DNA of 53,125 nucleotides from an uncultured Opitutia bacterium (lineage in GTDB: Bacteria; Verrucomicrobiota; Verrucomicrobiia; Opitutales; Opitutaceae): the NCBI GenBank assembly GCA_903881475.1, contig CAIRTK010000007.1, forward strand, positions 1 to 53,125, given 5' to 3'. Position 1 is the first letter of the stretch. Every line of letters starts with the position of its first letter. The notes under the pieces are model-generated. The model was given only the letters and a program-made list of their open reading frames with translations, was not told the DNA's origin and did not search any database. Below are positions 26,025-34,181 of the stretch, piece after piece. Both the position numbers and the translations under genes were made by a program.

Positions 26025-27548
26025 ATGAGTGACTCCCCCGCCCGCGTCATCCCATCGGACCTCGGCCCGGTTCCCGCCCTCGATCCGCTGGCCACCGGCG
26101 GGATCGGCGGCCAGCCACGCGGCCTCACGACGCTGTTTCTCACCGAGATGTGGGAGCGTTTCAGCTTCTATGGGATGCGGGCACTGCTCGTGCTGTTCAT
26201 GACCCTCGGAATCGCCGAGGGCGGGCTGGGGTTCTCCGACCAGCGCGCCGCCGCCATCTACGGCACCTACACCATGAGCGGCTACCTGCTCAGCATTCTG
26301 GGCGGATTCATCGCGGATAATTTCATCGGCGCCCGCCGCGCCGTCCTCTGGGGCGGCAGCATCATCGCCCTCGGCCATTTCTCCATGGCGCTCCACGGCC
26401 AGTCCACTTTCTTTGCGGGCCTGGCCCTGGTCGCGCTCGGCACCGGCCTCCTCAAGCCGAACATTTCCACGATGGTCGGCGGCCTTTATTCCCCGACGGA
26501 TGCGCGCCGCGACGCGGGATTCTCCATCTTCTACATGGGGATCAATATCGGGGCGGTCTCGGCCTCCCTCATCTGCGGCTTTCTCGCCCAGCATGCGGTG
26601 TTCCGGGATTTCCTCGGGCATCTCGGACTGAATCCCCATCAAAGCTGGCACTGGGCCTTCGGCGCGGCCGGCGTCGGCATGACCCTGGGGCTCATCACCT
26701 ACGTGCGCCGTCGTGCCACGCTCAGCCATGTGGGACGCCCGCCGGCCGCCCATCAACCCCGCCCCTGGGCCCTGCTCGCCCTCGTGGCGCTGGCGTCACT
26801 GGCACTGGTGGGCGTCATGATCGCCGCCGACTACTACCGTGCGATCGTCTACGGTCTGTTCACGCTTCAGTTCGCGCTGATCATTTTCTTTGCCTTCCGC
26901 CCGAGCTTGGAAAGCCGCCGGATCGCCGCCATTCTCGTCCTATTCTTCGCCGCCCAGGTCTTCTGGTCGATCTTCGAGCAGGCCGGTTCCTCGATGTCGC
27001 TGTTCGCCGACCGGCTGACGGACAACCGGATCGGGGACTGGGGCTTTCCCTCGACGTGGTGGCAATCCGTCAACTCAACCTGGGTCATTCTCCTTGCGCC
27101 CTGCTTTGCCTGGCTGTGGATCAAACTCGGCAGCCGGCAGCCCTCGAGTCCGGCGAAGTTCGCGCTCGGCCTGCTCTTCGTGGCACTGTCGTTTGTTTGG
27201 ATGGTCCCGGCCGCGCGCCTGACCGTCGAGGGACGGGTCAGCCCGATCTGGCTCTTGGGCCTCTATCTGCTGCAGACGACCGGGGAGATGCTCATCAGCC
27301 CCGTCGGCCTCAGCACCATGACCAAGCTGGCCCCGGCGCGGCTGACCGGCCTCGTGATGGGCATCTGGTTCATGGCGGCGGCGCTGGGCAACAAGCTCGC
27401 CGGCGTTCTCGCCGGGGATTTCAAAAGCGATAATGCCGCCGGGCTCGTGACCTTTTTCTGGCACCAGGCCATCGGCGTCGGCATCTGCGCCCTGGCGCTG
27501 TTCGCCCTCGTGCCGTGGGTCAAGCGCCTCATGGGCGGCGTCCGTTGA
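26025..27548 (+). CDS. POT/PTR2 family proton-coupled oligopeptide transporter
   Basis: A 507-residue membrane protein of the proton-dependent oligopeptide transporter family. The defining ExxERFxxYG motif appears as FLTEMWERFSFYGMRALL in the first helix. Further family blocks are GGFIADNFIGARRAVLWGG and GTGLLKPNISTMVGGLY, and FYMGINIGAV. About 14 hydrophobic segments are present. It imports di- and tripeptides, driven by protons. ATG 26025 is 101 bp from the divergent phospholipase gene; the SMR gene follows 21 bp after its stop and may be cotranscribed. Confidence 0.93.
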   Translation: MSDSPARVIPSDLGPVPALDPLATGGIGGQPRGLTTLFLTEMWERFSFYGMRALLVLFMTLGIAEGGLGFSDQRAAAIYGTYTMSGYLLSILGGFIADNFIGARRAVLWGGSIIALGHFSMALHGQSTFFAGLALVALGTGLLKPNISTMVGGLYSPTDARRDAGFSIFYMGINIGAVSASLICGFLAQHAVFRDFLGHLGLNPHQSWHWAFGAAGVGMTLGLITYVRRRATLSHVGRPPAAHQPRPWALLALVALASLALVGVMIAADYYRAIVYGLFTLQFALIIFFAFRPSLESRRIAAILVLFFAAQVFWSIFEQAGSSMSLFADRLTDNRIGDWGFPSTWWQSVNSTWVILLAPCFAWLWIKLGSRQPSSPAKFALGLLFVALSFVWMVPAARLTVEGRVSPIWLLGLYLLQTTGEMLISPVGLSTMTKLAPARLTGLVMGIWFMAAALGNKLAGVLAGDFKSDNAAGLVTFFWHQAIGVGICALALFALVPWVKRLMGGVR

Positions 27549-27569
27549 TCTTCGGGCCTGCTATTTTTC

Positions 27570-27887
27570 ATGCACTGGACGCTCCTCTTGATCGCGGCGG
27601 TTTTCGAAATCGTCTGGGCCGCCGGCCTTAAGTACACGGCGGGTTTCACCCGGTTGTGGCCCTCGCTCGGGGTCGGCGCGGCGATGGCCGCCAGCATGGC
27701 CCTGCTGGCGCTTGCGGCGCGCGGCCTGCCCATCGGCACGGCCTACGCCGTCTGGACCGGCATCGGTGCCGCCGGCACCGCCGTCGCGGGTATTCTTCTC
27801 TTCCACGAGGACGCGTCCGCCCTCCGGCTGGTCTGCCTCGCGCTCATTGTCACCGGCGTGGTCGGCCTCAAGCTCCTCGCCAAGTAA
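27570..27887 (+). CDS. sugE: SMR family guanidinium exporter (SugE/Gdx type)
   Basis: A 105-residue protein with four membrane helices, highly similar along its length to E. coli SugE/Gdx. Glu13 in [18 protein letters not shown] is the conserved substrate/proton-binding Glu. [19 protein letters not shown] is the Gdx-type signature and differs from EmrE-type drug exporters. Members export guanidinium and some quaternary ammonium ions as antiparallel dimers. No guanidine riboswitch fits in the 21-bp gap upstream. Convergent with the M14 carboxypeptidase gene, with stops one base apart. Confidence 0.94.
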   Translation: MHWTLLLIAAVFEIVWAAGLKYTAGFTRLWPSLGVGAAMAASMALLALAARGLPIGTAYAVWTGIGAAGTAVAGILLFHEDASALRLVCLALIVTGVVGLKLLAK

Positions 27888-27888
27888 A

Positions 27889-29385
27889 TCACCGGGCCGC
27901 CCCTTCGGGCTGAAGGCTCGCTTCGAGTTTCGTCCAGTTCCCGGCGGCGACCGCCAGGTCGTGAAAGACCGCGGTTTGATAGCCGGGACGGGAAATGATC
28001 ACCTCGTAATTGCCGGGTCGCAGCTGCCGCCAGTAATGCCCGAAGGCTGCCTCGGTCGTGCGCCGGTCCACCGTTTCATTTTCAATCCGGGGCAGCCACA
28101 CCTGCGCCGCCAGGGGCCGGCCCGTCGCCGCATCCGTCACGTGCACGGCAAGACCGGGGCCCGTCGTCCGCGCCATCAGCGCCCGCACGCCTTCCAGGTT
28201 GGCCGCGATGATGCCCGGCACGTCCTCCGGCGCGAAGAGATGCGTGCCTTTGCCCGTCTCGATGATGAAATCGAACACGCCCTTGCGGCCGTAAAGCCAC
28301 GCGTAGCTCTGGCTCGACGGACCGCCCGGCGAAACCGCGTAAGTGGCCTGCCCGTCCATGGTCCGGATCTTCCCGGCCACCTCGCCCGCGATTTCGCGGA
28401 GCAGCGCATCGTCCGGCGCCCCCTGGCCGCCCCAGGACCACGGATAATAGATCACCTCGCCCTGGCTGTGGTAGGAGACCGAGAGCAGGAACGGCTTGAG
28501 CTCCAGCAGGTGGCGCATCGCCCGGTTCTCCGCCTCCGAGAATGGATATTGCCCGCGGTAGTTGTCCTTCTCCGGCCGGTCGCTGCCGCCCATCGCCCAG
28601 TTGAAGTCATAGCCGCGGTTCACATCCACGCCCTCCGGGAAGACCCCGGTGACCCCGTCGCCGTTCACATCCCGGGCATTCTTGCGCCAGCGGGGGTCGC
28701 GGCCCGAGGTCACGATGTCATGGCCGTCCACGTTGACCACCGGCACGAGGTAGATTTCGCACCGGTCCACCCACGCGGTGACCTCCGGGTCGCGGCCGTA
28801 GTCGAGCACCAGTTTCTGCAGCAGGGTGAGGACAATCTCCGCGCCCACGACTTCATCGGAGTGATGGCAGCCGTCAAACAGCACGCCCGGCTTGTCCTGC
28901 GGGTGGCGGGCGTCGCTTGAGATCCGGTAGGCGTAGATCGGACGGTGGAACTGGGTCGTCTCGCCGATGGGCACGCGCGCGATGCGCTCGGGATGCTCCC
29001 GCACCAGCTCGTCGGCCCGCGCGACGATCTGGTCATAGCTATGATAGACCGGCGGCAGCTTCAGCGTCGGCCCGTAGTACGCCCGTTTGTAAAGCGTCAG
29101 CACCTCCGGGCTTTCCATCAGGACCGTCGCGTGAAATCCCGCGTGCTGCAGCCCCTCGAACTCGGCGCGCGTGGCCAGCAGCTGGGCGGTGCTGCGCACG
29201 ATGCTCAGCAGCGCCCCGCGGTTGTAGTCGCTGTAGTCGAAGCGCCCGCCCTTGGCCTGTTCCTTCGCCGGGATGTCGCGCACCTCGACCAGCAGCGTCC
29301 GGGCCGGATCGGCCGCGCCCGCAGCGCCCGCGAGCAAGGTCATGGCGAGCAGCAGAACAATCCGGGGCAATCGCAGTGGATTCAT
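27889..29385 (-). CDS. M14 zinc carboxypeptidase, exported, with C-terminal carboxypeptidase-regulatory-like domain
   Basis: A 498-residue protein with signal peptide (PRIVLLLAMTLLAGAAGA). The M14 domain begins at YHSYDQIVARADELV. The first two zinc ligands are His175 and Glu178 (DGCHHSDEVV); the third His lies in LLSVSYHSQGEV; the catalytic Glu is in FDFIIETGKG. The substrate-binding Asn-Arg appears as GVDVNRGYDFNW. Residues from about 410 form a beta-sandwich regulatory-like domain (TDAATGRPLAAQVWLP, then GNYEVIISRPGYQ). It cuts C-terminal residues from extracellular or periplasmic peptides. ATG 29385 directly starts the signal peptide. Confidence 0.92.
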   Translation of the reverse strand: MNPLRLPRIVLLLAMTLLAGAAGAADPARTLLVEVRDIPAKEQAKGGRFDYSDYNRGALLSIVRSTAQLLATRAEFEGLQHAGFHATVLMESPEVLTLYKRAYYGPTLKLPPVYHSYDQIVARADELVREHPERIARVPIGETTQFHRPIYAYRISSDARHPQDKPGVLFDGCHHSDEVVGAEIVLTLLQKLVLDYGRDPEVTAWVDRCEIYLVPVVNVDGHDIVTSGRDPRWRKNARDVNGDGVTGVFPEGVDVNRGYDFNWAMGGSDRPEKDNYRGQYPFSEAENRAMRHLLELKPFLLSVSYHSQGEVIYYPWSWGGQGAPDDALLREIAGEVAGKIRTMDGQATYAVSPGGPSSQSYAWLYGRKGVFDFIIETGKGTHLFAPEDVPGIIAANLEGVRALMARTTGPGLAVHVTDAATGRPLAAQVWLPRIENETVDRRTTEAAFGHYWRQLRPGNYEVIISRPGYQTAVFHDLAVAAGNWTKLEASLQPEGAAR

Positions 29386-29505
29386 GGGCAGGTGATACTG
29401 GGTGATGACTTGGGCGTGGGGCGTATTCCGGCTCACCCGCCGGGCAAGGCAAGGCCGCGGTTTTCACCGTTGCTGCGGCGGCGGCCGGCGGCAAACCATT
29501 GCCGC

Positions 29506-30123
29506 ATGCCCGTCCGCTCCTGGTTCCCCACGCTCATCTACTCCGAGCCGCTGCAGCCCGCGGGCCTGGACTGCTTCAACACGGAGCTGGCCGACGAATG
29601 CCGCCGCCTGCGGCAATTCGATGCCGCGGGCCGGCGCTGGTCCGCCAAAAACTACCCGGGCGGCTACACGAGCTACGCCTCGATGAACGAGCTGCACCGC
29701 TTCTCCAGCACGTTCACCGACCTCGAGCGCAAACTGCTCCGGCATGCCCGGGCCTTCGCCCGCGCCCTCGACCTGGACCTGCGCGGGCGCACCGTCCGGA
29801 TGTCCGATTGCTGGGTGAATATCATGCCGCCGATGGCCGCCCATTCGCTGCACCTGCATCCGCTCTCGTTTATCAGCGGCACCTACTACGTCAGCACGCC
29901 CCGCGGTTGCCCGGGCCTGAAATTCGAGGATCCCCGCCTGGACCGATTCATGGCCGCGCCGCCCAAGCTCGCCTCCGCCCGCGCCGCCCGGCTGACCCAC
30001 GTCACCTACCCGGCCGAAGCCGGCCGCGTCATCCTGTTCGAAAGCTGGCTCCGGCATGAGGTCGCCGCCAATCAGGTCGCCGACGAGCGCATCAGCATCA
30101 GCTTTAATTTTCAGTGGGTTTGA
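29506..30123 (+). CDS. TIGR02466 family protein, putative 2OG-Fe(II) oxygenase
   Basis: A 205-residue soluble protein. The N-terminal WFPTLIYSEPL and NYPGGYTSY are typical of TIGR02466 (2OG-FeII_Oxy_5). A His cluster (MAAHSLHLHPLSFISGTYYV; His113, His116, His118) and the later block RVILFESWLRHEVAANQ, with ERISISFNF at the end, match the double-stranded beta-helix iron and 2-oxoglutarate sites. The substrate is unknown. ATG 29506 is the first Met of the conserved domain. Divergent from the M14 gene. Confidence 0.85.
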   Translation: MPVRSWFPTLIYSEPLQPAGLDCFNTELADECRRLRQFDAAGRRWSAKNYPGGYTSYASMNELHRFSSTFTDLERKLLRHARAFARALDLDLRGRTVRMSDCWVNIMPPMAAHSLHLHPLSFISGTYYVSTPRGCPGLKFEDPRLDRFMAAPPKLASARAARLTHVTYPAEAGRVILFESWLRHEVAANQVADERISISFNFQWV

Positions 30124-30274
30124 GCCGTTTACGGAGGGTTGATGCGCGAGCCATGACTTTTAAACGTCGGCCGAAATCCCCCATGTTTTCCGCCATCCGG
30201 CTTTTCTCTTTTCCGCTCCATCACATCGCCCGCGGAACTTTCGACCCGCCCGCACGTCATCAGGAACCTGGTCC

Positions 30275-30919
30275 ATGAAAACTTCCTCCCGCCACTCCCC
30301 CTGCAGCTTGCTTCTGGCTCTCGCCCTCCTGGTTTTCGCCGGCTGTGAATCCGGTCCCGACCGGCGCGCCATGGAGGAAGCCCGCCGCTCGGTTCCGCCG
30401 ATGGCCGCGAACGAGACGTTTTTTGGCGGCCAGATCGCCGCCCAACTGACCCTCGGCAGTGGTTTGCCCGATAATGCCCAAGCCGGCGGCAAGGAGGGTT
30501 CGGCCACCGGCGGCAAATGGTCCGGTGGCGGCACGCGTGTGCGCGGCAGCCACCACGGCAGCGGTGGCGACGATGAGATCGGCCCGGCCGGCGGCGGCGG
30601 TTCCGACGAACCGCGCTCGAACCTGGTCGACAGTCCCATGCCGCCGGCCCTGCTCCGCCTCCGGCTGGTCAACACCTCGACCGTCCCCTTGGAGGTCGAA
30701 ATCCGCGACCTGAATTCCGAGCTCGGAGACTTTGCCGTGCGCCCCGACACCTTTACGCTGGCGCCCGGCGAGTCGGGTTCGCCCGACGGGATGCAATCCC
30801 TCCTCGGCCTGGACACCCTCGCGCTGCCCGTGACGGTTACGCTGAGGTCCGGTGGCAAGAACGAGACCAAGGTCCTCACCCTGCGCCCCGTAATCCCTCC
30901 GCCCGCGGCGGGTAAGTGA
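30275..30919 (+). CDS. Predicted lipoprotein, function unknown
   Basis: A 214-residue protein with a lipoprotein signal (SLLLALALLVFAGC; lipobox VFAGC, Cys24). A low-complexity Gly/Ser-rich linker (about 70-110, GGKWSGGGTRVRGSHHGSGG and so on) precedes a beta-sandwich-like C-terminal part (LLRLRLVNTSTVPLEVEIRD, then DTLALPVTVTLRSGG). The design, an anchor, a flexible linker and a beta domain, suggests an outer-membrane protein with an exposed domain. I do not recognise the family. It ends 8 bp before a perfect 25-bp inverted repeat. Confidence 0.75.
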   Translation: MKTSSRHSPCSLLLALALLVFAGCESGPDRRAMEEARRSVPPMAANETFFGGQIAAQLTLGSGLPDNAQAGGKEGSATGGKWSGGGTRVRGSHHGSGGDDEIGPAGGGGSDEPRSNLVDSPMPPALLRLRLVNTSTVPLEVEIRDLNSELGDFAVRPDTFTLAPGESGSPDGMQSLLGLDTLALPVTVTLRSGGKNETKVLTLRPVIPPPAAGK

Positions 30920-30927
30920 CCAGCCTC

Positions 30928-30997
30928 GTAGCAGCCGACGTGAGGAGGCTGGCACCGGGCAATGCTTGTAAACCAGCCTCCTCACGTCGGCTGCTAC
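30928..30997. repeat. Perfect 25-bp inverted repeat (GTAGCAGCCGACGTGAGGAG type)
   Basis: Arms 30928-30952 and 30973-30997 are exact reverse complements, beginning GTAGCAGCCGACGTGAGGAG, around a 20-base loop. It is placed between a lipoprotein gene and dgkA. With no T-run it is not a classic terminator, though such a strong hairpin could stop transcription or protect the mRNA end. Confidence 0.9.
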
Positions 30998-31093
30998 TGC
31001 AGGGATGAAGGGACTGGTCCAGATAGATATGAAACCCTGTCCGCCAAAAAATGCGCTTCCGCCCCGCCCGCGCGCGGCCTAGCGTTCCCTCCC

Positions 31094-31504
31094 GTGGCGG
31101 CTCCCAGCGAAAATTCCGAGGTCAAGCGGCGCAGTTTCCGCAATTTTTTCTCCTCGGTGCGCTACTCCATCGACGGGTTCTTCGCCGCGCTGAAGCACGA
31201 GCCTTCGTTCCGCGAGGACCTGATCTTCGCGATCCTGCTCGTCCCCCTCGCGATCATCCTGCCGATCAACGCCGTCTCCACCGCGCTGATGATCGCGTCG
31301 CTCATCCTCATCCTGATCGTCGAGCTGCTGAACTCCGCCATCGAGTGGATCATCGACTATCTCCGCCCCGAGCGGCATCCGCTCGCGAAGCGCATCAAGG
31401 ACATGGCGAGCGCCGCCGTTTTTCTGAGCTACATCAACTGCATCGTGGTCTGGGTGATCATGCTCTGGCCCAGCAACGCCGTCTGGCGCCGCCTTGTCGG
31501 CTGA
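31094..31504 (+). CDS. dgkA: Diacylglycerol kinase (prokaryotic DgkA)
   Basis: A 136-residue integral membrane kinase with three membrane helices. The family signature is IVELLNSAIEWIIDYL, equivalent to EILNSAIEAVVD in E. coli DgkA; the N-terminal FRNFFSSVRYSIDGFFAALK and HEPSFREDL also fit. It recycles diacylglycerol to phosphatidic acid in the inner membrane. No ATG exists near the conserved start; GTG 31094 gives a normal length. The upstream in-frame ATG at 30962 lies in the inverted repeat and would add an unrelated extension. Confidence 0.9.
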   Translation: MAAPSENSEVKRRSFRNFFSSVRYSIDGFFAALKHEPSFREDLIFAILLVPLAIILPINAVSTALMIASLILILIVELLNSAIEWIIDYLRPERHPLAKRIKDMASAAVFLSYINCIVVWVIMLWPSNAVWRRLVG

Positions 31505-31510
31505 GGTTGG

Positions 31511-31620
31511 GTTAAGCGCAAAGACGCCACGGCGCCAAGACCGGAGCAAAGCCCTGATTTGGGCCAGATCCCGCTCTGCCTTTCCTCCGAACTTTGCCTG
31601 TTCGCGCCTTTGCGCTTATC
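31511..31620. repeat. Dispersed repeat (GCAAAGACGC type), copy 2, with inverted ends
   Basis: GTTAAGCGCAAAGACGC (31511-31527) and the end near 31604-31618 (GCGCCTTTGCGCTTA) are inverted repeats. The first half, from 31518, closely repeats 2341-2385. It lies between convergent dgkA and the LptF/LptG gene. Confidence 0.6.
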
Positions 31621-31633
31621 CGAATTTCCCGTC

Positions 31634-32746
31634 TCAACGCAGCTTCGCAAACAGCCACACCGCCACGCCCGTCATCCCGATGTTCGGCAGCCACGCGGCC
31701 AGCACGGGATCGATGTACTGCTTCGCCGCCAGCGACGAGGCGACGTTGGCGAAAATGTAGTAGAGGAAAAAAAGTCCGAACGATTTCGACACGCCGACCG
31801 CCGGGTTCACCCGCACGCCCGCCACGGCAAACGGGATCGCGATGGCGATCACGATCAACGGCCCCAGCGTGTCCGCGATGAGGCTGAAATACCGCACCTC
31901 GTACGGCGTGGCTTTCTCCTGGTTCTCGAACTCGAGGTAATCAATCAGCCGCCTCAGCTCCGAAAACGACAGGTCCACCGGCCGACGGTCGATCAGCAGC
32001 ATCAGCTTCGGGTCCTCGCGATACTGGCTGCGGGCTTCCCGGGTGAACGCCACCGCCCCCAGCAGTTCGCCCGTCTCCGGATTGAAGGACATCGCGCGAC
32101 CGTCCTTGAACACCCAGCCCCCGCCCTGCTCGTCATACGCGGCCTCCGTGGCCACCAGCCGCGTGACCTCGCGGCGCCGCCCGTCGAGCTCGGAGACCGT
32201 GACCCCGTAGCCGCGGTGCAGAAACTGGCTGTACCGGTTGAAGAACCACATGCGCCGCGAGCGCTGGTTGTCGAAAGCCACGCTCTCGATCACGCCCACT
32301 TGGTCGGCCGCCTTCGTGGCCGCCTGCTTGCGGAAGTCCAGGTTGTCGCGCAGTTCCCGCGAGGTCTCGACGGACCAGGGCACCACCGTGGAGTTGAGCC
32401 ACCAGGAAAGCCCGCAGGCCAGCATCCCCACGACCCAGATGGGCGCCGTGATGCGCGCGAGGCCCACCCCTGCGGCCCGCAGCGCGGTGAATTCGTTCGC
32501 CCGGTGCAGCTTGCCCAGCACGAACAGCAGGGAAACCAGCAGGGCCACCGGCAGCATGTTCGCCAGGAAACTCGGCATCGTCACCAGCACGTACATCCAC
32601 AGGTCCAGCCCGCGCGCCCCGAGGTCGCGCATCGTGCGGAAATCGTCATACATCACCTGCACCAGCATCAGCCCGATGGTCGCGCCCAGCACGAGGCCGA
32701 GGATCGCGAGCCACTCGCGCAGCAGGTGTCGGTCGTAAGTATTCAA
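31634..32746 (-). CDS. LptF/LptG family LPS-export permease
   Basis: A 370-residue YjgP/YjgQ family permease: membrane helices at the N-terminus (about 10-110), a central periplasmic beta-jellyroll (about 125-280) and three C-terminal helices (about 285-370). Typical blocks are TYDRHLLREW at the start, LHRANEFTALRAAGVG before helix 3 and GPLIVIAIAIPFAVAGVR after the jellyroll. LptF and LptG form the inner-membrane core that extracts LPS with LptB. The partner permease is not in the window; this one cannot be called F or G with certainty. Start TTG 32746 is chosen by family alignment; TTG 32815 is possible. Confidence 0.87.
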   Translation of the reverse strand: MNTYDRHLLREWLAILGLVLGATIGLMLVQVMYDDFRTMRDLGARGLDLWMYVLVTMPSFLANMLPVALLVSLLFVLGKLHRANEFTALRAAGVGLARITAPIWVVGMLACGLSWWLNSTVVPWSVETSRELRDNLDFRKQAATKAADQVGVIESVAFDNQRSRRMWFFNRYSQFLHRGYGVTVSELDGRRREVTRLVATEAAYDEQGGGWVFKDGRAMSFNPETGELLGAVAFTREARSQYREDPKLMLLIDRRPVDLSFSELRRLIDYLEFENQEKATPYEVRYFSLIADTLGPLIVIAIAIPFAVAGVRVNPAVGVSKSFGLFFLYYIFANVASSLAAKQYIDPVLAAWLPNIGMTGVAVWLFAKLR

Positions 32747-32815
32747 CCCCGCCAGCAAAACCGGCGGCCCCGTGAAAGCAAAACCCAAACCGTGCCGACA
32801 AATCCCGACCCGCAA

Positions 32816-32924
32816 TTCTCACAGGAGACAACGGAAAGAACGGAGATTGGAGAGGATTGGAAACGGCCCCTATTCCAGATTCCTGAGGTCGGACTCTCTG
32901 TTTCCTCATTTACCTCCTGTAAAA
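32816..32924. repeat. Intergenic inverted repeat, second copy of the TCCTGTAAAA unit
   Basis: The 30-bp unit at 32895-32924 repeats 9121-9150 with three differences. The other end (CAGGAGACAACGGAAAG, near 32819) is its imperfect reverse complement, so the element folds back. It occupies part of the 301-bp gap between the divergent LptF/LptG gene and the first binding-protein gene. Confidence 0.75.
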
Positions 32925-33047
32925 AAACAGACTGAGCTTCGGGCGTGGGCCGGCACGCCGGCTGCTGACGGAATCCAACAGTTTGGTTGAAAACCAACCT
33001 GCCCTCCCCTTCGCTTCCCTTCCCGCCAATCCCTCCTCCGTTCCTTT

Positions 33048-34181
33048 ATGACCAAAGCCCTCCGCTCCCTTTTGCTTCCCGTGCTCGCGACCGCGGCCTT
33101 CACCGGCGCCGCCTGCGCCCAAGAGACCATCAAGGTCGGCGAATTCGCCTCCCTCACCGGCAAGGAGGCCGCCTTCGGGCAGTCCTCGCACAAGGGCACC
33201 CTCCTCGCCGTCGAGGAGCTGAACGCCACCGGCGGCATCCTGGGACGCCAGGTCGAGCTCATCACCGAGGACAACCAGTCCAAGCAGGGCGAGTCCGCCA
33301 CCATCGTCAAAAAACTCATCTCCCGCGACAAGATCATCGCCCTCCTCGGCGAGGTCGCCTCCGGCCGGTCCCTCGAGGCCGCGCCCATCGCCCAGAACTA
33401 CAAGGTCCCGATGATCTCGCCGTCGTCCACGAATCCGCGCGTGACCGAGATGGGCAACTACATCTTCCGCGTCTGCTTCATCGATCCCTTCCAGGGCACG
33501 GCCATGGCGAAATTCGCCAAGGACAGCCTCCATCTGAAAAAGGTCGCACTCCTCACGTCCGTCTCGTCGCCCTATAGCGTCGGCCTGGCCAAGTACTTCA
33601 AGGAGACCTTCGCGGCCATCGGCGGCGAGATCGCCATCGAGCAGAAGTACTCGGAGGGGGACAAGGACTTCAAGGCCCAGCTCACCGCCATCAAGGCCGC
33701 CGGCGTCGATGGCATCTTCGTCCCGGGCTACTACACCGAGGCCGCGCTCATTTCGAAGCAGGCACGGGAACTCGAGCTAAACTTCCCCATTTTCGGCGGC
33801 GACGGCTGGGAGGCCCCGCAGCTCATCGAGATCGGCGGCAAGGCCATGGAAGGGACCTACTACTCCACCCACTACTCGCCGGAAAATTCCTCCCCCGCCG
33901 TGCAGAGTTTTGTGAAAAAATTCCGCGCCCGCTTCGCCGGTGAGACCCCGGACGCCATGGCCGCCCTCGGCTACGATTCCGCCATGGTGCTGGCCGATGC
34001 CATCCGGCGCGCCGGCACCACCGACGGCCCCAAGCTTCGCGCCGCCCTCGCCGGCACCCGCAATTACGAGGGGGTCACCGGCCGCACCACCATGGATCCC
34101 CACCGCAACGCCACCAAGGCCGCCGTGGTCATCACGGTCAAGGACGGCCAGTTCAAGTTCGTCGAGTCGATCGCCCCGTAA
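33048..34181 (+). CDS. Branched-chain amino-acid ABC transporter, binding protein 1
   Basis: A 377-residue periplasmic binding protein of the Leu/Ile/Val type (Peripla_BP_6). A signal peptide ends at ACAQ. The mature start TIKVGEFASLTGKEAAFG and the blocks NATGGILGRQVELITED, SPSSTNPRVTEMGNYIFR, and KDFKAQLTAIKAAGVDGIF are typical. It captures an amino acid or related small amide and delivers it to the LivHM channel. It leads the six-gene operon. The TAA stop shares its last A with the ATG of the second binding protein (TAATG). Confidence 0.93.
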   Translation: MTKALRSLLLPVLATAAFTGAACAQETIKVGEFASLTGKEAAFGQSSHKGTLLAVEELNATGGILGRQVELITEDNQSKQGESATIVKKLISRDKIIALLGEVASGRSLEAAPIAQNYKVPMISPSSTNPRVTEMGNYIFRVCFIDPFQGTAMAKFAKDSLHLKKVALLTSVSSPYSVGLAKYFKETFAAIGGEIAIEQKYSEGDKDFKAQLTAIKAAGVDGIFVPGYYTEAALISKQARELELNFPIFGGDGWEAPQLIEIGGKAMEGTYYSTHYSPENSSPAVQSFVKKFRARFAGETPDAMAALGYDSAMVLADAIRRAGTTDGPKLRAALAGTRNYEGVTGRTTMDPHRNATKAAVVITVKDGQFKFVESIAP

